Shown here: one piece after another, positions 7,976 to 16,792 of the stretch
Numbering within the stretch: the stretch's first letter is position 1
How the letters are laid out: every line of letters starts with the position of its first letter
NCBI RefSeq assembly: GCF_905220975.1
Contig: NZ_CAJNBK010000016.1
Span: forward strand, 1 to 64,000
Direction of reading: 5' to 3'
Origin: Paraburkholderia haematera
Lineage (GTDB): Bacteria > Pseudomonadota > Gammaproteobacteria > Burkholderiales > Burkholderiaceae
DNA: 64,000 bases
Notes under the pieces: generated by a model
Database searches by the model: none
The model's input: only the letters and a program-made list of their open reading frames with translations
What the model was told of the DNA's origin: nothing
Translations under genes and position numbers: made by a program

Positions 7976-8080
7976 ACGGCGCATTCTGGCTTCGCACCTG
8001 CCGTCTATGCGCTGCGCCGGGCCCCGCTTTTCCCTAGAATAGCGAGTCCCAGCCCGTCCCTGCGCGCCCAGCCGCCCTCC

Positions 8081-9547
8081 ATGTCCACGCCGCCGCCCCT
8101 GCCCGCTTCCGCCCCCGCCGCCGCTATCACTCCGGTCCCCTCAGCCCGCTCGCTCACCGTGATGCTGTGGCTCGTCGCCACCGGCTTCTTCATGCAGACG
8201 CTCGACTCGACCATCGTCAACACCGCGCTCCCCGCGATGGCGACGAGCCTCGGCGAATTGCCGTTGCGCATGCAGTCGGTGGTGATCGCGTACTCGCTGA
8301 CGATGGCGGTGATGATTCCGGTGTCCGGCTGGCTCGCCGACAAACTCGGCACGCGGCGCGTGTTCTTCAGCGCAATCCTCGTGTTCGCGGTCGGTTCGCT
8401 GCTCTGCGCCAACGCGCATACCCTGAATCAGCTGGTGATCTACCGCATCGTGCAAGGCGTGGGCGGGGCGATGCTGCTGCCGGTCGGACGGCTCGCGGTG
8501 CTGCGCACCTTCCCGGCGGAACGCTATTTGCCGGCCTTGTCGTTCGTGGCGATCCCGGGGCTGATCGGGCCGCTGATCGGTCCGACGCTCGGCGGCTGGC
8601 TCGTGAAAATCGCTTCGTGGCACTGGATCTTCCTGATCAATGTGCCGGTGGGGATCGTGGGTTGCATCGCCACGTTCATCTTCATGCCGGACAGCCGCAA
8701 CGAGCACACCGGCAAGTTCGACGTGAAGGGCTACCTGCTGCTGATCTTCGGCATGGTGGCGATTTCATTCGCGCTCGACGGCCGCACGGAGTTTGGCATT
8801 CAGCACGCCACCGTGCTGGTGCTGCTGATTCTGAGCCTCGCCTGCTTCGTCGCCTACGGTCTGCATGCGGTACGCGAGCCCGAGCCGATCTTCCCCCTCG
8901 ATCTGTTCAAGATCCATACTTTCAGCGTGGGTCTGCTCGGCAATCTGTTCGCGCGGCTCGGCACCGGGGCGATGCCGTATCTGATCCCTCTGCTATTGCA
9001 GGTGAGTCTCGGCTATAGCGCCTTCGAAGCCGGCATGATGATGTTGCCGGTGGCGGCCGCGGGCATGGCGGCCAAGCGCCTCGTCACGAGGCTGATTGTC
9101 AAATACAGCTACCGGCGCGTGCTGATCGTCAACACGGTGCTGGTGGGCCTGACCATGGCGAGCTTCGCGCTCACCACCGCAGGCCAGCCGCTGTGGCTGC
9201 GGCTCGTGCAACTGGCGTTTTTCGGCGGCGTCAATTCGATGCAGTTCACCGCAATGAACACGCTGACGCTCAAGGACCTCGGCACCGGCGGCGCGAGTAG
9301 CGGCAACAGCCTGTTCTCGCTGGTGCAGATGCTCTCGATGAGTCTCGGCGTGACGGTCGCCGGCGCGTTGCTCGCGACCTTTACGGGCCTCCTGCCGCGC
9401 GTAACAGCCGCCAACTCGCTGCCCGCGTTCCATGCGACGTTCCTGTGTGTGGGCATCATCACCGCGGGCTCTTCGTGGATCTTCGCGCAACTGTCGCCTG
9501 ACATCCGCTCGCCCGCGAAGAAGACCGATCCTTCGGAGCGAACCTGA
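8081..9547 (+). CDS. mdtD: MdtD-like multidrug efflux transporter (MFS, DHA2)
   Basis: This 488-aa inner-membrane protein has about 14 hydrophobic segments. Family motifs seen are LDSTIVNTALPAM (motif D1) in the first helix, GWLADKLGTRRVF (motif A) and RIVQGVGGAMLLPVGRLAVLR (motif B). It is a proton-driven drug/H+ antiporter of the EmrB/QacA type and most resembles MdtD. The start follows a Pro/Ala-rich N-terminus. It stands alone, without a membrane-fusion partner gene nearby. Confidence 0.85.
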   Translation: MSTPPPLPASAPAAAITPVPSARSLTVMLWLVATGFFMQTLDSTIVNTALPAMATSLGELPLRMQSVVIAYSLTMAVMIPVSGWLADKLGTRRVFFSAILVFAVGSLLCANAHTLNQLVIYRIVQGVGGAMLLPVGRLAVLRTFPAERYLPALSFVAIPGLIGPLIGPTLGGWLVKIASWHWIFLINVPVGIVGCIATFIFMPDSRNEHTGKFDVKGYLLLIFGMVAISFALDGRTEFGIQHATVLVLLILSLACFVAYGLHAVREPEPIFPLDLFKIHTFSVGLLGNLFARLGTGAMPYLIPLLLQVSLGYSAFEAGMMMLPVAAAGMAAKRLVTRLIVKYSYRRVLIVNTVLVGLTMASFALTTAGQPLWLRLVQLAFFGGVNSMQFTAMNTLTLKDLGTGGASSGNSLFSLVQMLSMSLGVTVAGALLATFTGLLPRVTAANSLPAFHATFLCVGIITAGSSWIFAQLSPDIRSPAKKTDPSERT

Positions 9548-9778
9548 GTCTTGCGCCGGGCGCCGACCCGCAACGGGGCGCGGAGCGCACCACCGAAGTG
9601 CGAAACATCGCTTTCGCGCCCGTGCTGGCGCACAATCGCCGTACTTGCGGCGGTAACCGAGCGCACGCAGTGTGTTTCCGTTCGCGCATAGTTCTTGCTC
9701 GCCTATCCTGTAAACTCACAATTTGCGCGTGCCCACTCGTGTCGAGCATGCAAGCGCCGCCACTTCCACACGACTGAC

Positions 9779-11056
9779 ATGATGAGCATGATCGAACTCG
9801 ATCCTCCCGGCTTCCAGCCGCCGCGCCCGATGGCCGGCGACGAAGGCTCCCGGCGCACCGTTCTGTACGGCGGCTACACCGTTTTCAGCGTGTTCCAGCC
9901 AGTTTTCTCGGTATCGCACCGGCGCGCGATCGGTTATCACGCTTCCCTGCGTGCACATGACGAGCATGCGCTGCAAGTGCCGTCGCACGAAGTGTTCACG
10001 CAGGCGGCGCGGCGCGGCGACCTGCTCGAACTCGGGCGGCTCGCCGAATCGCTGCATCTGGGCAATTTCAATGCATTCGACAGCCACGACGAATGGCTTT
10101 TCCTGAGCCTGCACCCGGCGGCGCTGATGGACACCAGTTACGGCGACGCCCTGCTCGCCGGCCTCAAGGCGCTGGGCCTGCCGCCGCAACGCGTGGTGCT
10201 GGAAGTATCCGAGCAGGCCGGCGGTGAAACCACGCGCTTCGCCGACATCATCGACGCGTTGCGCAAATCCGGTTTCCTGATCGCGCTGGACGGCTTTGGC
10301 GCCAAGCATTCGAACATCGACCGCGTGTGGAATCTGCGTCCGGACATCGTCACGCTCGACCGCTGCATTCTTGCGCAAGCGAGCGAGCACTCGCATATCG
10401 AACGCGTGCTGCCGGGTCTCGTCTCACTGCTGCACGAATCCGGCCAACTGGTACTGATGGGCGGTCTCGGCACCGAGCGCGATGCGCTCATCGCGCTCGA
10501 ATGCAACGTCGACTTCGTGCAGGGCGCGTTCTTCGCGGGCCCGAGCGTCGAGCCGGTGAAACCGCAAGCGGCGGCCGGTTTGATGGACTCGCTCTCCGCG
10601 GCGTTGCGCGAACGGGTTGCCACGCGCGAACGCGCACAGTCCGCGCGGCTCGCACCCTATGTCACGGCATTGGAAACGGCGGCTGCCCAACTCGTGGCTG
10701 GGGAATCGGTTACCCAGGCGACCGCGTCGCTGCTCACGCTTGGCGAAACGGCGCGCTGCTTCGTGCTCGACGGTTCGGGCCGGCAGATCGGCGACAACGT
10801 GCTGCCGCCGGGGCGTGCCTCGCAACGTGCGAAGCGCTTCCGGCCGTTGCTGCATTCGGAAGGCGCGAGCTGGGAGCGCCGCCCGTACTTCATTCAGGCG
10901 ATGCGCGTGCCCGGCCAGGTGCACCTCACCCCGCCCTACCTGTCGATCAACGAAGCCCACCTGTGCGTGACAGCTTCGATCGCCGCGCATACGCCGCACG
11001 GCACGCAGGTGCTATGCGTCGACATCAACTGGGAAGTCGCTGCGCATCGTAATTGA
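9779..11056 (+). CDS. Degenerate EAL-domain protein
   Basis: This 425-aa protein has an EAL-like domain (about 30-260) and a C-terminal sensor-like domain (about 285-425). The EAL fold is recognisable (FQPVFS, LEVSE, LDGFGAKHSNIDRV, FVQGAFFAGP), but key catalytic residues are changed. EAL becomes HAS (54-56), the second Asp of DDFG becomes Gly172, the Lys of KID becomes Thr192, and the AEGVE motif reads GGLGT. It should therefore not hydrolyse c-di-GMP and may bind it or a protein partner. Start ATG 9779 (ATGATGAGCATG) was preferred over the longer frame. Its 3' end overlaps the convergent sigma factor gene by 45 bp. Confidence 0.82.
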   Translation: MMSMIELDPPGFQPPRPMAGDEGSRRTVLYGGYTVFSVFQPVFSVSHRRAIGYHASLRAHDEHALQVPSHEVFTQAARRGDLLELGRLAESLHLGNFNAFDSHDEWLFLSLHPAALMDTSYGDALLAGLKALGLPPQRVVLEVSEQAGGETTRFADIIDALRKSGFLIALDGFGAKHSNIDRVWNLRPDIVTLDRCILAQASEHSHIERVLPGLVSLLHESGQLVLMGGLGTERDALIALECNVDFVQGAFFAGPSVEPVKPQAAAGLMDSLSAALRERVATRERAQSARLAPYVTALETAAAQLVAGESVTQATASLLTLGETARCFVLDGSGRQIGDNVLPPGRASQRAKRFRPLLHSEGASWERRPYFIQAMRVPGQVHLTPPYLSINEAHLCVTASIAAHTPHGTQVLCVDINWEVAAHRN

Positions 11057-11986
11057 GGCAATGGCGTTCTGCTGGATCCGCGCGAGCAGCTTCATGACGG
11101 CCGCGCGGCCCAGCAAGCGGTTGGCTGCCTGCAAACGAGCCGCGCTAGTGACGGCGCGCAACGCGACGATCTTCACCGCCCCATCCGCAAGACTTTGCGT
11201 GGACACGTCGATCACCGCGACGATCTCGCCTTCGAAGAGCAACGCAATGCCCATTGCGCCTTCGACCGACACCACTTCTGCATGACTCGCCTGATGCGCG
11301 AGCGCGGTCACCGTCTCCATCCAGGCCACTGGCGCCAGTTCTTGCGTGCACACCGGCGCGTCGCTGATAACCTCTGGCTCTTCGCTAAAGAGGCGCAGCA
11401 AACCCACTCGATCCTGCGCCTCCAGCGCCGTGCGCAAGCGCTCCACGATGCGCGCATGCTCGGCTGGATCGGGCCGTTCCACTGGCGCGCCCGCGCGTTG
11501 CAAACGCGCCTTGGCCCGGTGGACGATCTGACGGCAACCGGCTGGCGTACGGTCGAGAATTTTTGCAATCTCGGCGTAGTCGCAATCGAAAGCTTCGTGC
11601 AGCACGAATGCCGCCCGCTCGTCGGGCTTCAGACGTTCGAGCAGGAGCATCACGCCGTAAGACATCTCCGCCGCGCGCAAGGCCAGTTCTTCCGCCGATG
11701 GCGCCATCTCGTCGAGCCAGGGCTCCGGCAGCCAGCCGGCGGCCTGTGACGCGCGTTCGCGCTGCACACGGCGCAGCCGGTCGATGGCCGCGCGCGTGGT
11801 GATCGTGGTGAGCCAGGCCGCGGGTGTCCGCACCTCTCGCGCATCGGCGAGATGCCATTTGAGCCAGACGTCCTGGACCACGTCTTCCGCTTCGGCCCTG
11901 CTGCCGAGCATGCGGTACGCCAGCGCGAGCAGGCGGGCGCGCACGGCCTCGAAGCTGGGTGCCTTGTCGATTCCCTGTTCTGTCAT
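11012..11986 (-). CDS. ECF sigma factor with SnoaL-like C-terminal domain (SigJ/ECF41-like)
   Basis: This 324-aa protein has sigma-2 (about 10-80: LLALAYRMLGSRAEAEDVVQDVWLKW, WLTTITTRAAIDRLRR) and sigma-4 (about 110-170: LLLERLKPDERAAFVLHEAF, DYAEIAKILDRTPAGCRQIVHRAKARL). The linker has the WLPEP motif typical of ECF41. A SnoaL-like extension follows (about 185-300), a type known to modulate ECF41 activity in place of an anti-sigma factor. The DGGGK motif of classic ECF41 extensions is not seen. A GGAGG site precedes ATG 11986. It is divergent from clpP, with matching ECF-type promoters facing both ways. Confidence 0.85.
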   Translation of the reverse strand: MTEQGIDKAPSFEAVRARLLALAYRMLGSRAEAEDVVQDVWLKWHLADAREVRTPAAWLTTITTRAAIDRLRRVQRERASQAAGWLPEPWLDEMAPSAEELALRAAEMSYGVMLLLERLKPDERAAFVLHEAFDCDYAEIAKILDRTPAGCRQIVHRAKARLQRAGAPVERPDPAEHARIVERLRTALEAQDRVGLLRLFSEEPEVISDAPVCTQELAPVAWMETVTALAHQASHAEVVSVEGAMGIALLFEGEIVAVIDVSTQSLADGAVKIVALRAVTSAARLQAANRLLGRAAVMKLLARIQQNAIASITMRSDFPVDVDA

Positions 11987-12020
11987 GCGTAGACCTCCAG
12001 ATTTGCATCCCTTTCAGCTT

Positions 12021-12047
12021 GACGCTCGGGTGACCGCCGATGTGACA
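12021..12047 (-). promoter_or_regulatory. ECF41-type promoter reading into the sigma factor gene
   Basis: On the minus strand, TGTCACA (12047-12041) is followed after exactly 16 nt by CGTC (12024-12021). This equals the published ECF41 promoter pattern as I recall it (TGTCACA-N16-CGTC). The -10 element lies about 35 nt before the ATG at 11986, which suggests autoregulation. Confidence 0.7.
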
Positions 12048-12067
12048 GCCCGACGAAAAAATATTTC

Positions 12068-12094
12068 TGTCACGCCGCCGCCCTCTCTCCCGTC
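12068..12094 (+). promoter_or_regulatory. ECF41-type promoter reading toward clpP
   Basis: On the plus strand, TGTCACG (12068-12074) is followed after exactly 16 nt by CGTC (12091-12094). It has the same spacing and -10 as the divergent copy, with one change at the last -35 position. It lies about 100 nt upstream of the clpP start at 12196. Confidence 0.68.
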
Positions 12095-12195
12095 ATACGG
12101 ACAACAACCTGCGCAACGGGTGCGCCGTTGTTCGAATCGGTCACCGCCACCGGCTCTCTGCTATCGGCAACGCGCCGCCTAAAAACGAGGCAAAC

Positions 12196-12843
12196 ATGCA
12201 TTCCAGCTATTCATCCATCACCGGCCTCGGCCTCGTACCCACCGTGATCGAACAGTCCGGCCGCGGCGAGCGTGCCTACGACATCTATTCGCGTCTGCTA
12301 CGCGAGCGGATCGTTTTTCTCGTCGGTCCGGTGAACGAACAGTCGGCCAGTCTGATCGTCGCCCAATTGCTGTTTCTGGAATCCGAGAATCCCGACAAGG
12401 ATATTTCTTTTTACATCAATTCGCCGGGCGGCTCGGTGTACGACGGCCTCGCTATTTACGACACCATGCAATTCATCAAGCCCGAGGTGTCAACCTTGTG
12501 CACCGGCTTTGCCGCCAGCATGGGGACGTTTTTGCTGACCGCCGGCCAGCGCGGCAAACGGTACGCGCTGCCCAACGCACGCATCATGATCCACCAGCCG
12601 TCGGGCGGCAGTCAGGGCACCGCGGCCGACGTCGAAATCCAGGCGAGAGAGGTGCTCTATCAGCGCGAACGCCTCAACGCGATGATGGCCGAGCGCACCG
12701 GGCGCAGCATCGAGGAGATCGTCCGCGACACCGACCGCGACAACTTCATGTCGGCCCACGAAGCGAAAACGTATGGCCTCGTCGACGAGGTGCTGGAAAC
12801 ACGCGCGGCGCGAGGCGAACCTGCTCTTCACCATGCTCTGTAG
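12196..12843 (+). CDS. clpP: ClpP-family ATP-dependent protease proteolytic subunit (paralogue)
   Basis: This 215-aa serine peptidase of normal ClpP length has its triad at Ser108 (GFAASMGTF), His133 (MIHQPSGG) and Asp182 (DTDRDNFMS), with the S-H and H-D spacings of E. coli ClpP. It would form a tetradecameric cytosolic barrel fed by ClpX or ClpA. It is not linked to tig, clpX or lon as the main clpP gene normally is, so it is probably a second copy. The ECF-type promoter at 12068-12094 suggests stress-specific expression. Confidence 0.92.
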   Translation: MHSSYSSITGLGLVPTVIEQSGRGERAYDIYSRLLRERIVFLVGPVNEQSASLIVAQLLFLESENPDKDISFYINSPGGSVYDGLAIYDTMQFIKPEVSTLCTGFAASMGTFLLTAGQRGKRYALPNARIMIHQPSGGSQGTAADVEIQAREVLYQRERLNAMMAERTGRSIEEIVRDTDRDNFMSAHEAKTYGLVDEVLETRAARGEPALHHAL

Positions 12844-13022
12844 CGCGGCTACGTTAGCCGGTGCGCAGCGCCCGCACCTGCGCTTCTCCCCAAGTCCTCG
12901 CCCCGGACGGCATTTGCCTGCCGTATCGGTGCGCCAGGAACACAAAATCTGATCACCGCCGCAAGAATCGCTATCATGGTCGCGATTCGTCGAATGTGAC
13001 GATCGCTTCAATGGAGATATTC

Positions 13023-14450
13023 ATGGCGTCATCCAACGAAACCGTCAGCATGGCGCTATTCTGCGACTTCGAAAACGTGGCGCTCGGCGTGCGCGACGCG
13101 AAGTACGACAAGTTCGACATCAAACTGGTGCTCGAACGTCTGCTGCTCAAGGGCAGCATTGTCGTGAAGAAAGCCTATTGCGACTGGGACCGCTACAAGA
13201 GTTTCAAAGGCGCGATGCACGAAGCCAATTTCGAATTGATCGAGATTCCGCACGTGCGCCAATCGGGCAAGAATTCGGCCGACATCCGGCTCGTGGTCGA
13301 CGCGCTCGACCTTTGCTACACGAAATCGCACGTCAATACCTTCGTCATCATCAGTGGCGACTCGGACTTCTCGCCACTGGTGTCGAAGCTGCGCGAGAAC
13401 GCCAAGCAGGTGATCGGCGTCGGTGTCCAGCAATCCACCTCCGATCTGCTGATCGCAAACTGCGACGAATTCTTCTTTTACGACGACCTCGTGCGAGAAA
13501 GTCAGCGCACGGTAGCCAAACGCGAGTCGTCGCGCCCGCAACAGACTGCGCAGCAGACGGCCAAACGTGCGCCCGACGAAGACAAATCGCGCAACAAGGA
13601 AGACCTCGAAAAACGCCGTACCAAAGCGGTCGAGATCGCCGTGCAGACATTCGACGCGCTCGCCTCCGAACGTGGCGACAGCGGCAAGATCTGGGCGTCG
13701 GTGCTAAAGAACGCGATCAAGCGCCGCAAGCCGGATTTCAACGAGACGTACTACGGTTTTCGCGCATTCGGCAATCTGCTGGAAGAAGCGCAGGCCCGCG
13801 GGCTGCTCGAATTCGGCCGCGACGAGAAGTCCGGCGCATACGTTTATCGGGGCACGGCTGCGAATGTGGGTGCCGAAAACGTGAACGAGCCGGGCGAATC
13901 CGGCGAGTCGCTGGAACAGGTGGTTGAGGCAAGGGTTGTCGAAACAGGGGTCGCCGAGTCGGGCGGCAAGCATGAGCGCCGCAGAGGCCGTGGCAATCGC
14001 AAGCCCGGGCGTGGCCAGCAGGAGGCCGCGCAGGAAGAGCGTGCTGCAGTCGAGCACGGTGGCCGCGGGCAGGTTCAGGCGGAAGCCGTGCACACGCGTG
14101 AGCCATCAACCAGCGAGTCCGTTTTCGAACAGCCGGAAGCCGCCTGGGCAGAACCGGCGGCCTTTGCGGCTGAGCCGGTTGCGATAGCCGGCGAAGAAAA
14201 TCAGGAAGCGAGCGACGCCCAACCTAAGCGCCGCAAGGAACGCGCACCGCGCAAGACAGCCGCGAAGAAAACGAAGAAGGCAACACCGCGAAAGGCCGAT
14301 GCGGCACCGGAGATGGCGGCCGCTACGGAAGCACCGGCAGTCTCTGTCACCGAAGAAAAACCGCCTGTGGCCGCCAAAAAGGCAGCGCGCAAAGCTGCGC
14401 CACGCAGTCGCCGTCCGCGTAAGACAGCGGCAACGAGCGAGGCGGAATGA
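13023..14450 (+). CDS. NYN-domain protein with LOTUS/OST-HTH domain and basic tail
   Basis: This 475-aa protein starts with a NYN (PIN-like RNase) domain at about 8-160, with LFCDFENVALG, SADIRLVVDALDL and ISGDSDFSPLV carrying the acidic residues typical of the fold. An OST-HTH/LOTUS RNA-binding domain follows at about 200-280 (KIWASVLKNAIKRRKPDFNETYYGFRAF). The last about 190 residues are low complexity, ending in histone H1-like Lys/Ala/Pro blocks. ATG 13023 was chosen for the GGAGA site 5 nt upstream. It is probably an RNA-processing or RNA-binding protein; the target is unknown. Confidence 0.8.
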   Translation: MASSNETVSMALFCDFENVALGVRDAKYDKFDIKLVLERLLLKGSIVVKKAYCDWDRYKSFKGAMHEANFELIEIPHVRQSGKNSADIRLVVDALDLCYTKSHVNTFVIISGDSDFSPLVSKLRENAKQVIGVGVQQSTSDLLIANCDEFFFYDDLVRESQRTVAKRESSRPQQTAQQTAKRAPDEDKSRNKEDLEKRRTKAVEIAVQTFDALASERGDSGKIWASVLKNAIKRRKPDFNETYYGFRAFGNLLEEAQARGLLEFGRDEKSGAYVYRGTAANVGAENVNEPGESGESLEQVVEARVVETGVAESGGKHERRRGRGNRKPGRGQQEAAQEERAAVEHGGRGQVQAEAVHTREPSTSESVFEQPEAAWAEPAAFAAEPVAIAGEENQEASDAQPKRRKERAPRKTAAKKTKKATPRKADAAPEMAAATEAPAVSVTEEKPPVAAKKAARKAAPRSRRPRKTAATSEAE

Positions 14451-14520
14451 GCGTCTCACCTTCTGTGACGCGTACCGATGCAAGGTAAGCGCCTCAGACC
14501 GCGCTCCGCTGCAATCAAAA

Positions 14521-14554
14521 AGCCCCTGCTCGCGACGAACAGGGGCTTTTCCTT
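14521..14554 (+). terminator. Rho-independent terminator after the NYN-LOTUS gene
   Basis: AGCCCCTG (14521-14528) pairs with CAGGGGCT (14540-14547), flanked by an A-run and followed by TTTTCCTTTT. It lies about 70 nt after the stop codon. Confidence 0.85.
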
Positions 14555-14701
14555 TTCAGGCACGCGGTGCTTCGAACGAACTGATCGTTGAACCAGCACG
14601 TCCATCGTGCAACAACGCCTGCTCCGCGGTCCGCAATGTCAGCCCATTTCATCCCGCGACGGCAGGATCGGGCTGCGCCTGAAACTACCCGACAGCACCT
14701 T

Positions 14702-16492
14702 CTAAAACAAACCAAACACCGCCACCCCATTCGTCGCACCGACAAACACTTTGCCCCGCGCGATCATCGGCGTAATGAACTTGTTGCCCGCGCCCCATTG
14801 ATCGCGTGTGCCGGCCTGATTGCTGTTGTACAGCTCGTGCGCGAGGTTGCTGGCGTCGTACGCATGCAAGGCACCCGTCGTGCCGTTTTCCGCCACCCAG
14901 ACGATGCCGTTGCTCGTGCCATTGGCCGACACGGCCGGTGTCGCGCCGGGATAGGCGAACGCGGTGGGACTCTTCGACGAGGCGGTGGTCGCGAGAAACG
15001 CGCCCGAGACCGGTAAGGCCTTCAGGTTATCGTTCCAGCCGCCGTAATAGACCACACCGCTGTAGTACGCCGGCGAACCCCAGATGCCACCCGCGAGCGT
15101 GCCGGTCAGCACCTGCCAGATATTGTTCGCCGTCGGACTGAATTTACCCATCGCGTCACGATCGACTACATAGATCAGGTTGTCCTTCCCCGCCGCCACG
15201 GCCAGGTGTTTGACGACGCCGCCCGCGGTCGTCTGATCCGGCAACAGCATCACGCCGCCCGAGCCGAAATCGTTGTCGGCATTTGCCTCGGCCACGACGT
15301 TATCCATGGCGAAGTAATCGGTGACCTGCAGGTTTCCTGACGACAGCTTCATCAGCGAGTTGCCAAAGTCACCGTCGACCGGAAAACCCTGTGCATTCAG
15401 CGTGGTGCCGAACGTGCCGTTGCCGTCCACGACGAAAATCGAGGTGCCGTCCGATGCCATCCCTGAACCGGCCATCCAGATCGATCCCTGGCTGCCGTTC
15501 GGCGTGATGTTGAGCACACTGGTCTGTTGGAGTGTGTCGGCGCTATAGGCCATCAGCCAGCCGGTGTACGCGCCCGCCATGCAATGCGAGGTCCATCCCA
15601 TATAGATGTTGCCGCCAACCAGCGTGAGCGCCGCGCGCTCCGTATGTTCCGCAGGATTAAAAGTAAGCAGGCCGTTGACGCTACCCGCGCCGGTGCCCGG
15701 GTAGGTCGCGGCGATCTCGGTCGGGCCGCCCAGAATGTCGGCGCCGGTAGTCAGATCGAGCGCGTGCAGACGGTGATGATAGGCGCCGCTGCTGTCCTTC
15801 GTCATCGCTACCGCATACAGGACGCCATTTGTGCCGCGCGTGCGGTCAATGACCGGCGTCGACGTAATGCCGATTTCCGGCGTGAAGTCTGGACAACTAA
15901 AGTCATCGCTGACTGTCTCGCCACCGCGGATCAACGAGACTTTCCACAATTGCGCGAAGGTTGTGGCGTCATAGGCGTACACGCTGTCGTGTTCGGTCGC
16001 CACGTAGACCACATCGTGCGACGTGCCGCCGATCGGCAAACTGGTGACGAACAGCGGCTGCGCGTCGACCTTGCCGTCCGCGGCGAGAAAAGCGACTTTG
16101 CCGAAGCTTGCCGAATTGACGTTCACGAGGGTCAGCGTTGTCTCGGCAAGCATCTGGCCGGTGCGGGCAAGATCGTTGTGGTGCATCAGCACGTCGGTGG
16201 CGTAGGCGCTCGTTCCCATGGACATGCTGCCTGAACCAGTCGAACCGGTTCCCCCCATGGTGCCGCCGGTTGTAGAGCCGCCGCCGCTGGTGCCGCCGCT
16301 GGTGGTTCCGCCGCCGGCCGCGGAACCCGAGGCCGTACCCGATGTGCCACCCGAGCCGCCACCGCAGGAAAGGAAGACGGTGGCGACCAACGCAATCGCC
16401 AGCCGCTCGCACACGCGGAACCACACTCTCGGATTGAAGGTGCCGGTTTGCGGTCGCTGCATGGTTGCCTCGCTTGCACGATGTCCGGCCAA
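14702..16492 (-). CDS. PQQ-type beta-propeller lipoprotein
   Basis: This 596-aa protein has a lipoprotein-like signal ending at Cys43 (ATVFLSC followed by GGG), then a flexible Gly/Ser/Thr linker (about 44-92). A repeat-rich domain follows with WD/PQQ-like blades (VVYVATEHDSVYAYDA, NGVLYAVAMT, LYAVDL-like strands, NLIYVVDRDAMGKF, VWVAENGTTGALHAYDA). Such pyrroloquinoline-quinone-like beta-propellers often serve as scaffold or binding proteins at the outer membrane, and I do not see evidence of a bound PQQ enzyme. Met11 (16462) is an alternative start. It is monocistronic in appearance. Confidence 0.75.
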   Translation of the reverse strand: MAGHRASEATMQRPQTGTFNPRVWFRVCERLAIALVATVFLSCGGGSGGTSGTASGSAAGGGTTSGGTSGGGSTTGGTMGGTGSTGSGSMSMGTSAYATDVLMHHNDLARTGQMLAETTLTLVNVNSASFGKVAFLAADGKVDAQPLFVTSLPIGGTSHDVVYVATEHDSVYAYDATTFAQLWKVSLIRGGETVSDDFSCPDFTPEIGITSTPVIDRTRGTNGVLYAVAMTKDSSGAYHHRLHALDLTTGADILGGPTEIAATYPGTGAGSVNGLLTFNPAEHTERAALTLVGGNIYMGWTSHCMAGAYTGWLMAYSADTLQQTSVLNITPNGSQGSIWMAGSGMASDGTSIFVVDGNGTFGTTLNAQGFPVDGDFGNSLMKLSSGNLQVTDYFAMDNVVAEANADNDFGSGGVMLLPDQTTAGGVVKHLAVAAGKDNLIYVVDRDAMGKFSPTANNIWQVLTGTLAGGIWGSPAYYSGVVYYGGWNDNLKALPVSGAFLATTASSKSPTAFAYPGATPAVSANGTSNGIVWVAENGTTGALHAYDASNLAHELYNSNQAGTRDQWGAGNKFITPMIARGKVFVGATNGVAVFGLF

Positions 16493-16792
16493 CTCCGGAC
16501 GTCGGGCTACGGCGAACGGCGAAGTCAGAAACGGCGTGTGCCGGCAGGGATAGAGGGGAGTGTGCGGGCTGTGCCGAATCGCCAGAGGACCGGCGTCCTT
16601 AGCCCCGATCCAAACGTACGCCGTTTGCCGGGCAGCTTGCCGCCATCGTTTCGTGTCTTTCCGCCAGACATGACAAAGGCTTCACGGCAACAAGCTCGCA
16701 TGGCATTTGCCTGATGTCTGGCACAACCGGCGCGTTTCAGCGAAGCTGAGGCTGCAGATCGGCCTCAGTCCTTCAACTTCGGTACCTCAACC
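16493..16792. other. Intergenic region, no gene seen
   Basis: These 300 bp lie between the start of the propeller lipoprotein gene and the end of the glycine-zipper gene. Short ORFs here lack ribosome sites and protein-like composition. I see no strong hairpin or repeat. Confidence 0.5.
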
